Origin: Enchytraeus crypticus
Lineage: Eukaryota > Annelida > Clitellata > Enchytraeida > Enchytraeidae
Direction of reading: 5' to 3'
DNA length: 64,000 bases
NCBI GenBank assembly: GCA_905160935.1
Contig: CAJHZI010000274.1
Location: forward strand, 781,001-845,000
Positions 57,301-64,000 of the stretch are shown piece by piece. Under the pieces are notes generated by a model. That model worked only from the letters and a program-made list of their open reading frames with translations, did not search any database and was not told the origin of the DNA. The position numbers were made by a program, and so were the translations under genes. Every line of letters begins with the position of its first letter. Positions within the stretch are counted from its first letter, which is position 1.

Positions 57301-59397
57301 TTTCTTTAACTCGTTTACAAATCAATTTTCAGATGCAATAAACGATTCCACACTTATTTTGATTCTGTGAAGCGATCGTTTAATATGTTCTTGCACTGTG
57401 CCACTTTTGATAAAACAATAAACAATTTTAGATGGAGATTAATTTTAGAACTATTTAGTAAATTTCATAGGATATTTTATTTTATTTTATTTACAACAAC
57501 AACTAATAAGTGATTTAAAGACAAAGTTTTATGTGGTTCACACAGATGAAAATTGAAAAGGAGGTACATGTAGATTTGAAAAATAAGAAAAATGATTGTT
57601 AAAATCTTTTAACTTACATGTACATGTCAATTTACAGTCATTAACATTCATGTTTGAGATTTCAAAATTCACATTGGATTAATTTAGTGCTTGATATTGT
57701 AATAACTGACAATTGCACTCAAATAACTCTTATTAGTGAATCTCAATATATGTTGTTAAAATTTGATGAGTCAATGCTCAAATGCAATTTCTGTGCCTGA
57801 AATGTAAAGTAGATTTTGCAAAAATAACCAAGGAATGCTTTTCTGAGAGACTTGTAGACACAGTAGTTAATGTACTAGCCTACATGTGGATTAACATGTA
57901 TTATATATTAGCCTAATACTTTAATACTGTCTTGTAGAGTACATGTTCTGTACTGTATTTGTAGTATAATTGTTTGTGTATATACTTGTATATTGATTTA
58001 AATTGTGCATTGATCAGTATATTTCGAGATCTTAACACAAGTAGTGTTGTGGATAGAAATAGCATATTTAGGTCTATATATTTAAAATATTTTAAAAATA
58101 GAATACGAGCAGAAAAGATGTCTGTATAAGCTCAGTATCTCTCTTTCTCAGTGGCTTGCCTATTGGCAGGTCCATGTCATACAACACCTCCACATACTTC
58201 TATTCTTTGCTTTCCTCTTATTTTCTATTCTTATTCATCTAGTCTCTCAATTTTATCTTAATTTTTCTTCGAATGAAACTGAGAATTAGTTACAGATCGA
58301 CCAAGCAAAAAAGTCACAGTCATCTTTTAATTTTCTTGCCTTTCTTTAATAAATTCTTTTAACTTAACTTAATTATCCTGGTTCACGAAGTCGTTAAGGC
58401 TTGTAACACCAGTTTTAGTAAGCCATCACTGCTCAGAACATTACCCATCCATTGTTCTTTCTATTCCATATCATATTTATTTAAAATACACTTAAGCCAA
58501 TCAAGCTGCATTAAATACAAAATGACGCATACAATAATGTGTATAATAACGAGTATTATATAATGGATCCATTTTACAAAGGCTCTATATGAGTAATTCT
58601 ATATACATACATTATGTCTATTTGTTTAGGATTCTAAAGAAGATGAGAACAACAAGGAGGCTCAGGTCGGTGTAAAACATGGAACTGAAAGGGAATTAGA
58701 TCACACTGACTGGGATCTCGAGAATCCTACAAAGAAGGCTTTCGATTCCATCAACGGAGCGAGCTCGTTCCAAGGATTAGGGAAAAGGGCCTTTGATTCC
58801 ATAAATAGCGCAAGCTCTTTCCATGGCTTGGGTAAGAAATCATTTGATTCCATAAATGGCGCAAGTTCGTTCCGCAGCTTGGGTAAAAGGCCAATGGACT
58901 CAATCGATGGAGCAAGTTCTTTTCAAGGTCTTGGAAAACGGGCTTTTGATTCCATTCACGACTCAAGCGCATTCCAAGGGCTGGGAAAACGAGCATTTGA
59001 TTCAATTAATGATGCCAGTGCGTTCCATGAACTAGGACGAAGATCCTTCGATTCAATTAATGGAGCCAGCTCGTTTCGTACATTGGGGAAAAAGGCCTTC
59101 GACTCCATAGATGGCACGAGTAGTTTCCATGCATTGGGCAAGAGACCGTTTGACTCAATTCATGACTTCAGCTCATTTAACGGCATAAAGAGAAGATTCG
59201 ATACAATCGATGGAGAGAGCTCATTCAGAGATCTTGGAAAAAGAATATTCGACTCCATCGACTCTGGAAGTTCATTTCGAGGACTGGGTAAAAGAGCTTT
59301 CGATTCTATTGATGGCGCCAGTTCATTTAACGCACTGGACAAGAAAGCATTTGACTCAATCAACGATAAAAGTTCCTTCAGAGGCCTGAGACGCTGA
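43852..59397 (+). CDS. Pedal peptide/orcokinin-type neuropeptide precursor, 275 aa, 13 peptide copies
   Basis: Two coding exons, 43852-43911 and 58630-59397, are joined by a 14,718 bp phase-0 intron. The precursor has a signal peptide (residues 1-18), an acidic spacer (about 19-54) ending in KK, then 13 tandem peptides (57-275). The consensus is AFDSI(N/D)GASSFRGL followed by G plus a dibasic site. Prohormone convertases would cut at KR/KK/RR; the Gly would allow C-terminal amidation in ten units. The xFDSI...F.GL pattern is that of pedal peptides (spiralians) and orcokinin/NLP-14/15 peptides (ecdysozoans), which are secreted neuropeptides affecting muscle, cilia or gut. Assignment to this superfamily is by motif only. 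The product should pass through the ER into dense-core vesicles of neurons or endocrine cells. An extra coding exon inside the large intron cannot be excluded. Confidence 0.9.
44308..44432. repeat. ~24-bp minisatellite in the neuropeptide intron
   Basis: GAGGCCTATCTTTATGATA-like units, about five, starting 400 bp after exon 1. Contains AGGCCTA words. Confidence 0.75.
44716..44925 (-). mobile_element. SINE-D
   Basis: CATCATCATCGTTATCTTCC, TAGGCGCTCACTATCC, TCGCCTTTTAAGACACGTGT, TTCTTCATCAACCC. Confidence 0.6.
45468..45587 (+). mobile_element. SINE-A variant
   Basis: GCCGAGCCAGTGGCTTGTTG GCATGTTG (A-box region), GCAGGGTTCAAATACAGTGC (B box), CGTCACTGACATGC, GAGCAGGAAACTGGC. It ends against a LINE-F copy. 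Confidence 0.6.
45588..45930 (-). mobile_element. LINE-F 3' end, longer 3'UTR variant
   Basis: It shares with 54985-55385 the TTCAAGATCAAAGGCAAGCG, AAGAGATAGGTTTTTATCTT and GTTCCATTTTGTCGG blocks and the terminal AACGTCCGGTTCCTCGCC (reverse orientation), but carries extra sequence at 45662-45750. The coding part is decayed. Confidence 0.7.
46846..46924 (+). mobile_element. SINE-D 3' end with (GAT)n tail
   Basis: GAAAGTCTATTCGTATCCCG AACCTGGTTAAACTGGG, then AGATGACAATGATGATGAT. The only plus-strand SINE-D copy seen. Confidence 0.65.
47402..47522 (+). mobile_element. Possible distant SINE-B relative
   Basis: CTTAGCGTCAAGGTCAGGAG, GTCGGTTTTGAGGTCAATTC ACGACTTCGAACCG: A- and B-box-like words at tRNA-like spacing and the GAGGTCAATTCAC phrase of SINE-B. 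Confidence 0.3.
47712..47792 (+). mobile_element. SINE-A fragment
   Basis: AATTTGAACCCTTGGCTCTC CCGTCACTGGTGCATC, then GAGATGAAACTGACTTT. Confidence 0.5.
49497..49632. repeat. (GA)n purine tract
   Basis: About 135 bp of GA with AAAG interruptions. Unlike other (GA)n tracts here it has no recognisable LINE-E/SINE-C hairpin beside it. Confidence 0.9.
49818..50110 (+). mobile_element. SINE-5S (5S rRNA-derived SINE), best copy
   Basis: GTTGAACGAAGTTAAGCTCC (49856-49875, 5S A box), GCCGGTTAGTACTTTGTGGG CGACCACC (49880-49908, 5S C box) and GACCGATTGTTGACAGCTTT G reproduce the internal control region and 3' part of 5S rRNA in order. A non-5S body runs on through CCCGATGGTGTTGGAAGG and CTGCAATTGATGAGCC to an A-rich end. 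This is the layout of SINE3-class elements. Confidence 0.8.
50185..50600 (-). mobile_element. SINE-B split by a 155-bp (TA)/(AAT)-rich tract
   Basis: ATGAAATGATCAACTATGTC to AACCAGTCCAGTTAAT (50192-50296), then the AT tract 50296-50452, then ATGTCCGAGATTTTACTATC to ACTATTAAGACAATC. The tract lies where the other copies are uninterrupted. Confidence 0.7.
50917..51215 (+). mobile_element. SINE-C
   Basis: AAAGAATAGACCATCCGTTA, GAGGGCAATGGGAAACAACC, GCGCGAAAGCAGAATGTGAG, ACCTACCACTGAGAGAGAG. It ends in (GA)n at 51180-51214. Confidence 0.65.
51570..51810 (+). mobile_element. LINE C-terminal remnant
   Basis: The stretch reads KAPGDEIFVGHIMWN, then ENITVKGKIDGKRSKGPQRM in one frame, with stops between, matching the FGHIMR...GKRxRGRQR tail common to endonuclease-reverse transcriptase LINEs. 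Several stops; no clear 3' end. Confidence 0.55.
52482..52639 (-). CDS. Weak candidate exon, unknown protein
   Basis: On the minus strand TTTTATTTTAG precedes 52 open codons including RQYTDAESRCDVVIDGRDHM and ATEVRRLIRRVMAKCR, with a basic, helix-like composition, followed by AAG|GTTTTTT (a poor donor). The frame stays open to 52361. I do not recognise a family. It may be a real exon inside the neuropeptide gene's big intron on the other strand, or a remnant of a repeat. Confidence 0.2.
52853..53040 (-). mobile_element. LINE-E 3' end
   Basis: A (CT)n tail followed by TTAGTGCACTGCCTATTGGC, then the reverse of the RRYIPW/EDREEWRR coding region through CACATATGAGTGGGTC to CTCGGCCTGCCTCTACC. Confidence 0.8.
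53436..53677 (+). mobile_element. LINE-E 3' end with internal deletion
   Basis: It reads the GTGTGTAAAGATAGACAGT...GAAGAATTGGAGAGGAC region, GGACGGTAGAATGGAAGGAA (EGRMEGK) and CAGACCGAGGTTAGGAATG, then jumps over the YVEMKRKAEDREE part to TGTGGATCTGCCAGTAGGCA and a short tail. Compared with 14090-14522 it lacks about 55 bp. Confidence 0.75.
54440..54560 (+). mobile_element. SINE-C 3' fragment
   Basis: GCCTTGTTAAGGGATTGCAG, GCCTAAAAACAGACTCAAAG and CCTGCCAATTGGCAG: the tail hairpin is preserved but the (GA)n is lost. Confidence 0.5.
54985..55385 (-). mobile_element. LINE-F 3' end with reverse transcriptase C-terminus
   Basis: The minus frame 55369-55109 includes NIKSAMGRRSFKFSAPTIWN and FLGKLKTHLFPPYV then a stop, the typical last residues of CR1/L2-like LINE proteins (A-P-T-x-W-N ... 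F-x-x-x-L-K-x-H-L-F). A 3'UTR follows, ending in the GACGTCCCTGACATTGCC, TTATGGCGAGGAATCGGACG module and an ATTAATTGATTGA-type tail. Confidence 0.8.
55577..55803 (-). mobile_element. SINE-C, short
   Basis: (CT)n, TAGTGCGCTGCCAAGTTGCA, CAAAGTCTGCTGTC, CCTCTTACGACACTCGCAGT, ATACAACACGG, with an internal deletion. Confidence 0.65.
58135..58235 (-). mobile_element. LINE-E 3' end, short
   Basis: CTCTCTTTCTCAGTGGCTTG, CCTATTGGCAGGTCCATG, ACACCTCCACATACTTC. A degenerate tail 400 bp upstream of neuropeptide exon 2. Confidence 0.6.
58630..59397 (+). CDS. Neuropeptide precursor exon 2: acidic spacer plus 13 peptides
   Basis: The acceptor TTTGTTTAG ends at 58629. The spacer runs DSKEDENNKEAQVGVKHG to NPTKK (58630-58737). 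Units of 51 bp start at 58738, 58789, 58840, 58891, 58942, 58993, 59044, 59095, 59146 (48 bp), 59194, 59245, 59296 and 59347 (48 bp); TGA is at 59395-59397. Units 1-8, 10 and 11 end in Gly plus a dibasic site and are predicted to be amidated. Unit 9 (SSFNGI-KR) and unit 13 (SSFRGL-RR) lack the Gly, and unit 12 ends LDKK. Unit 4 starts PMDSI instead of PFDSI. Unit 10 starts RFDTI, giving a KRR site. The DNA is codon-diverged between units while the FDSI core stays fixed, which suggests selection on the peptide. Confidence 0.95.
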   Translation, partial: DSKEDENNKEAQVGVKHGTERELDHTDWDLENPTKKAFDSINGASSFQGLGKRAFDSINSASSFHGLGKKSFDSINGASSFRSLGKRPMDSIDGASSFQGLGKRAFDSIHDSSAFQGLGKRAFDSINDASAFHELGRRSFDSINGASSFRTLGKKAFDSIDGTSSFHALGKRPFDSIHDFSSFNGIKRRFDTIDGESSFRDLGKRIFDSIDSGSSFRGLGKRAFDSIDGASSFNALDKKAFDSINDKSSFRGLRR

Positions 59398-59422
59398 GTT
59401 GTCTGTTGACTCCGTTAAGCAG
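59398..59422 (+). other. Neuropeptide 3'UTR part 1, ending at a splice donor
   Basis: After the TGA, 25 nt of 3'UTR end at AAGCAG|GTATGTG (donor at 59423). The stop-to-junction distance is under 50 nt, so a 3'UTR intron here should not trigger nonsense-mediated decay. Confidence 0.6.
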
Positions 59423-59529
59423 GTATGTGGTTTATAAATACATCTGATTGATATATAATTTCTAAGTATATATTTACTATATAATATTATTATTTTTTAT
59501 TCTTATTATTATTTATTTTTCTTTATCAA

Positions 59530-59617
59530 TTTCTACGTCCCTGACATCATCTTTGTATACGGAAATGTACGTTAAACCTTTATTATTATTATTATTATTA
59601 TTATTACTACTACTACA
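59530..59617 (+). mobile_element. LINE-F-like terminal module with (TTA)n tail
   Basis: ACGTCCCTGACATCATCTTT, ATGTACGTTAAACC, then (TTA)n at 59580-59611. It lies in the 3'UTR intron of the neuropeptide gene. Confidence 0.55.
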
Positions 59618-60672
59618 TACATAGGTCTCTGTATATACATGCGTCGGTTTGCTGATCGATTCCCTTTTTGGGCTAAGGAAACTTGAGAGACAAAAGACAG
59701 TTATGTATAGATTTGTTTAACGTTTGTTTTCATATCACAAGGATACTGTCTGAGTCTGTCTGGTTATTATTCTTTAATACTGTTTAATCTCCTTTTCTTC
59801 TCATGAGCCAAGTGTGATATCAATTCTGCTATCCAACCGATACATTAGCCGAAAATTAGCCCTTTTTCGGATTAAATTAATTATTAGACCTAACACTGCA
59901 ATATGAAAACTAACATCATCTATGTCATGGCTTAATATTATAAATTCAGAATTAAAGATCTATTAGCATGTCAAATGGTTTCTGCCCTTTGGTAAGATGG
60001 TATGAATAATTTTATATTGATAATATAATTGGAGGTGAATTCTAGATTTTGGAATTTGAACTGTTTTAGACCTTTCTTTTGCTCACTGGCTTGGATTTAA
60101 TTGTCTCGATAGTGCTTTATAGTGTCATGGACGACAGAAGTACTATAATTGTTATGTTATATGCATGTTAAGGTTAGCGGGATGAATTTGAATAAATCTT
60201 TCTTTCAGTACAGTCAAAAGTTCATGACTTTATTAGTAACGTCTCCATGAAAAATTTTCAAAAGTTACAAAGAATCTCATATTACTCTGTGCTATGAGAA
60301 TTGGAATGATAGTCTCAGTAACTTAAGAGTAGGCCTAGGCTAGGTCCAGTAGCGTGCAATGCTTTCATGTATTCTTGTTCGTACCAAAAGTATAGTATAA
60401 CAATAGCGGAAGGTGGGAAACATTTAAGATTTTGTTCATGTATATATGACATATCTTATTATTTATTTGCAATTGTTTGTCTTTATTTTTTCACCTAGAC
60501 CTACGTAGGCTTGCACGTAATTTAAATTTATTTATATTTGAAGCTCTCAACTGCATCAAATGTATCTAAAATGTAATCAAGTGTAAGCTAAAGCATTAGG
60601 ATTGATTTGACTCTGGCGTTTGCTTTCAGCTGACCTTTATCACTGCACTACTTTATGTTTTTTTGCTTTCAG

Positions 60673-60812
60673 GTGAATGCAGCTCTGCTACGGCTCGAGT
60701 CTTTACGGACTTATTTTTTAATTAGACGATGAATAAGCAATATGATCCACCCAGTCTTCAAGACATTTAAGTAAATCTTCCATTTAATAAAATTACATTG
60801 GTATAATGTGTA
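60673..60812 (+). other. Neuropeptide terminal 3'UTR exon with polyadenylation signal
   Basis: The acceptor TTTTTTGCTTTCAG ends at 60672. The exon starts GTGAATGCAGCTCTGC, is richer in GC than its surroundings, and has AATAAA at 60786-60791 followed by a GT-rich stretch (GGTATAATGTGTAA). The exact cleavage site is estimated. The matching donor is 59423, giving a 1,250 bp 3'UTR intron. Confidence 0.55.
60786..60791 (+). terminator. Polyadenylation signal AATAAA
   Basis: A canonical hexamer in the proposed last exon of the neuropeptide gene, with a T/G-rich downstream region. In an AT-rich genome AATAAA is frequent by chance, so its value rests on its position after the acceptor at 60672. Confidence 0.5.
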
Positions 60813-62467
60813 ATTAACCCGTAAAACTAGACCGAGACTTTGTTTTCTTATAATATAGAGCATTATAGCAAAATAGCATAGTTATGAATAGGGTGCAATA
60901 TCGCTGGTATTGAAAGCTCTTTAACTGAACACTATAGAAGTATATTAGTCCTCGATTTGGCTGCTATAAGTATGTTCATATGATATAAATGGCACTTAAG
61001 CCACTGATTATCATTTTCCTTCATCATACTTTCCTAACTTAACAAGGGGTAGGCTGAGCCATAAACGGTTACGACGGATGAGATTGAAAAATATTAGGGG
61101 CCGGATGATGGGGGAACGTAAAGAAAACAAGTAAGAAACGTAGATGGCAAGTACTATTTAAATATTTATCTCATCGGACATGTTGTGCTTTACTGGCAGT
61201 ACTTTCAATAAGGGCAGTACTTTCAATACTGACAGTACTTCTCATCTGGCATGTAGTACTTTACGGAAGCATCAAATTCTTGACATTTGATTCTGCAAGG
61301 AAATCTGAGAAATCTTAATATCTTTATTTCGATAAGGAATTCTGTAATCAAGAAACGGTCGTGAAATTGAAATCCGACATTCAAAATTAGCTGCAAACGT
61401 ATGTGCATAGATAATGTGAAATTAGACATTTAAAATTAGGGTTCTGTGATAATAATAATAATAATAGACGTCAAATTATAAATTAACGAATCGCCAGAGA
61501 CTTATGGGATGATTCGTTCTATTTAATTTACTTTAAAGAGCCCTTGAATGCCTTCAGCCATTCTTGCAAGCTGATGCAGTAGTCCTCACAGTTTTTATCA
61601 ATTCATATTAAAGAATGTACATGTATAAAGGTGGGATAAAGGTGGGCCTACTGTAGAAAGAGTTTCATTGAAATATGTCAAATAAAGATGTCATAATTAA
61701 TGATAACTATGTGACGGAGGGGCCTACGTTGTGTCTGAAAGGTCTTTGTTAATTCAGAAGTGAAGTAGCAACATTGTAGCTTATGCCATATTTTAAAATG
61801 GATCTTACATATACGTAATTCCCGAAGGTTTTTCAGGGGCCAAATAATATTAGCGCTAGAACTACACTGTAGACATAGTTCATAACTTCATACATTATAA
61901 CCTTCAGATTCTAATAATTTCATAGTGGGTAAGTTAGGTTGCCTACTGCCTCCCTTTCATGAATTTAAGTCAAATTCGCAGCAGATGCCAAGTCAAACCA
62001 TCGTCCATATTCCGCATTACCCATATGGTTCTGATGAAGGTGGATAAGTATAGCGAATCGATGACTCTTGTAACGACTTATAAATCCAGGGACCGACACC
62101 CTGATGACGTCACAGAAAATACTAATTTGTGTATTAAATAAAATTCGTTTGAGTTAAAGAACAGTCTAAAGTAATTACATGTATAAACACACATTCGGTT
62201 AGATATTCATCCAGGATGATATTTATCGCTCTAAATGCCGCACTTTTAAGCCAATAAACAGCCTAAATCCAATTTACCCGATCATTCAACTCCCAGATCA
62301 ATTTCATGATCAGGGAGTAATATATTAAAAATATTTGTTTCGTTTTGAACATGAAGTTTACCGTCAACGAAATGACACTGTTCTTGAGCTCAAAACTCCG
62401 GACTCAAAACTTTTCCCGCAGCCACTTCCAAATGGATGACGCAAAATATGCGTATTTAATGGAACCT

Positions 62468-62575
62468 GGAGGTCACGTATCAGGGAGATGATATGTGGAA
62501 GATGATATATGGGAGATGATATACAATATGTATGGGAGACGATATATGGTAAGGGCGTGATATATCGGTCAAATA
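62468..62575. repeat. Short tandem (GGGAGATGATATATG)n just upstream of the possible promoter
   Basis: Four to six diverged units ending next to the TATA box at 62580. Confidence 0.6.
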
Positions 62576-62579
62576 ACAG

Positions 62580-62610
62580 TATAAAAGAAAATTTTTGTTC
62601 AATCTTCAGC
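62580..62610 (+). promoter_or_regulatory. Possible promoter: TATAAAAG plus initiator
   Basis: TATAAAAG at 62580-62587 is followed 28 bases from its start by TCTTCAGCAG (A at 62608), the same TCTTCAGCA word found at the neuropeptide promoter. No coding exon was recognised downstream; a 33-codon frame from the ATG at 62800 is not convincing. It could mark a gene running off the right edge or be chance. Confidence 0.3.
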
Positions 62611-62929
62611 AGTTAGCGGAAATAGAAACACTGGTTAATTTCTCGTGCTTGAGTAGTTGTAATCTCTCTCTTAGAGCATTTTCAGCACGTTCGAACAATC
62701 AGTACACAATCCTAGGTTCACCAGATTAACGACTTTCATTTGATAAGTCCGCTCCAGCATAACGCTTCAAATATCGTGATTCAAATGTGTACTGCTTGAT
62801 GGTCAGAAAATTAGGCGAAGTGAAAGCGGACGTTAAGTTATTTAAAGATTCAGCTGAATACATTCCGCTGAGTAAATGCAGATTTGACAGATCGTCTTAA
62901 AGACTAGTTTAGTGTCCGGTTTCTGTCTC

Positions 62930-63035
62930 AAAACCACGTCTACTACGATGAGAAAACTGAATTTGAACCATGTACCTACTGTTCCGCAGTCGAGAAACTT
63001 ATCGACATACGCCTACTGCCGGCTCAGTCCGGATA
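62930..63035 (-). mobile_element. SINE-A-like fragment
   Basis: GATGAGAAAACTGAATTTGA ACCATGTACC ... CAGTCGAGAAACTTATCGAC ... TGCCGGCTCAG. Directly followed by a LINE-F terminus. Confidence 0.4.
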
Positions 63036-63037
63036 GA

Positions 63038-63105
63038 TTGACGTCCCTGACATTGCCTTATGGCGAAGAACCGGACGGTAAATTCTGATTGATTGATTGT
63101 GAAAG
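63038..63105 (+). mobile_element. LINE-F terminal fragment
   Basis: GACGTCCCTGACATTGCC TTATGGCGAAGAACCGGACG, then TAAATTCTGATTGATTGATT. The best preserved copy of the LINE-F terminus. Confidence 0.65.
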
Positions 63106-63569
63106 AATCTGAAAGGTTCGAATACGCGTATCCGAAGTGCGTAGCAGCAACACTTAGTCCAGGAGTCAACGCGCCAGCCTGATGATCGTTATAAGTCTTT
63201 CAGCGACAACTGACTCGGTGGAAGTCAGACGTTAATAACTGTTACAGTCAACTGTGAATCAAAGCAGCCACGAGTTTTGCTACATGAAAGCAGTAGCATA
63301 CAGAGATGATTTTTATTGCCTGATAAGCAGCATTGACTTGCATAAGCAGCAAATATATAATAGTAAAATAACTTGATGAAACAAATATCAACAGCTCCCC
63401 TCCTGTGGAAATAGGTGTAACTAGATGAAGCGAATTAAAACTGGGAATGATAAATAAATTTAATCTCAGAATACTCTTATTCTGAGACGGCTGTCCAGAA
63501 GATAATACGAAAATAATTATGGTGCAATTAATGTATATTTAACGCCTAGTTTAAAGGGAGTTTTGTAAG

Positions 63570-63660
63570 TCTTAGGAACGTTAGCGCCAATCGAGATTCG
63601 AACTGCACACCGAGAAAGCGTCAAGACAATATACCGAAGAATCACAATAGGTAGGCCTAT
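63570..63660 (-). mobile_element. tRNA-like fragment
   Basis: The minus strand holds GTGTGCAGTTCGAATCTCGA, a good B box, followed by TTGGCGCTAACGTTCC. The A box is not clear. Either a SINE piece or a tRNA relic. Confidence 0.3.
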
Positions 63661-64000
63661 GGCATTGACGTGACATTCAATGACCCATTCTACACATTTC
63701 ATACAATCATTAATTTTTGTTATACTGACTGTAGAGTTGAAAAGTATAACAGATTGATAATAAAATATGTTCCGTTAAATAAGTTACATTAGTTGGTAAA
63801 TCTCAGAATTTCTTGTCATTTTACGGTATCAATTAAAGCAAAGTTTTAGAAAGGGAAATCATAACTCTACAAAAAGAAAAGAAAATTGTAAATTTTAATC
63901 TCCTCAGATAGGGAGATAAACTTTACTAGAACAGGCTTCATGGAGTTTCTTTAGCAGTCAATGCAATTAAATCTAGTGCCAGCTAAATTGTGACAATCCC

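Larger units (their letters stand above)
43912..58629 (+). other. Neuropeptide gene intron 1 (14.7 kb)
   Basis: Donor GTATGA at 43912, acceptor TTTGTTTAG ending at 58629. It contains at least 15 repeat copies of the families above plus the weak minus-strand exon candidate at 52.5 kb. In 45930-46700, 47800-49490 and 55810-58130 I see nothing beyond AT-rich unique sequence. Confidence 0.7.
60813..64000. other. Right end: mostly without features
   Basis: Unique AT-rich sequence with a short tandem at 61185-61262 (GGCAGTACTTTCAATA units), the tandem/TATA pair at 62468-62610, SINE-A and LINE-F pieces near 63 kb, and a tRNA-like fragment at 63570. No gene recognised. Confidence 0.5.

Noticed and set aside
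58751-59363. Three minus-strand frames of 61-84 codons opposite the neuropeptide exon
   Set aside because: Antisense shadows of the 51-bp peptide repeat.

Overview
The window is from an animal nuclear genome. It is AT-rich, has spliced genes with introns of 1.5 to 15 kb, and is crowded with SINEs, LINE 3' ends, palindromic DNA elements and (TA)n/(GA)n/(CA)n microsatellites. An arrestin and a pedal-peptide/orcokinin-type neuropeptide precursor with FDSI-core repeats point to a bilaterian invertebrate. FDSI-type repeats are most familiar from molluscs, annelids and their relatives, so a lophotrochozoan is my best guess; this is inference.

Two genes can be read with confidence, and they diverge from each other. 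On the minus strand, 20007 down to 1464, lie the first four coding exons of an arrestin (167, 31, 61 and 281 nt). All junction phases agree and give 180 codons without a stop; the rest of the gene lies beyond the left edge. It has an unusually long N-terminal extension of about 50 residues. On the plus strand, 43.5 to 60.8 kb, lies a neuropeptide precursor: a TATA box, a 20-codon signal-peptide exon, a 14.7 kb intron, then one exon with 13 tandem peptides of the form AFDSI(N/D)GASSFRGL, most followed by GKR/GKK/GRR. A short 3'UTR intron and a terminal exon with AATAAA follow. Only pieces of other genes are suspected: a signal-peptide-like first exon at 30.24 kb (+), a weak exon at 52.5 kb (-), a coding-like remnant at 6.3 kb (-), and a TATA/initiator pair at 62.58 kb (+).

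The rest is repeats. Labels used below: SINE-A and SINE-B are tRNA-derived. SINE-5S is derived from 5S rRNA. SINE-C and SINE-D share a head (CCCGTGTTGTG...CGTAAGAGGCGAC) but have different tails: SINE-C ends in a hairpin plus (GA)n, SINE-D in (GAT)n. LINE-E ends in the same hairpin plus (GA)n as SINE-C. LINE-F ends in a GTCCCTGACATTGCC module. There is also a 5'-truncated CR1/jockey-like LINE at 9.6-11 kb and an RTE-like LINE end at 27 kb. Two palindromic DNA elements (760 and 678 bp) and several minisatellites complete the set.

Layout: 0-20 kb is arrestin gene with repeat-filled introns; 20-43 kb is intergenic with one candidate secreted-protein exon; 43.5-60.8 kb is the neuropeptide gene with a repeat-rich giant intron; 60.8-64 kb is mostly featureless with one possible promoter. 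No rRNA gene, intact tRNA gene, CRISPR array or bacterial-type operon was seen.
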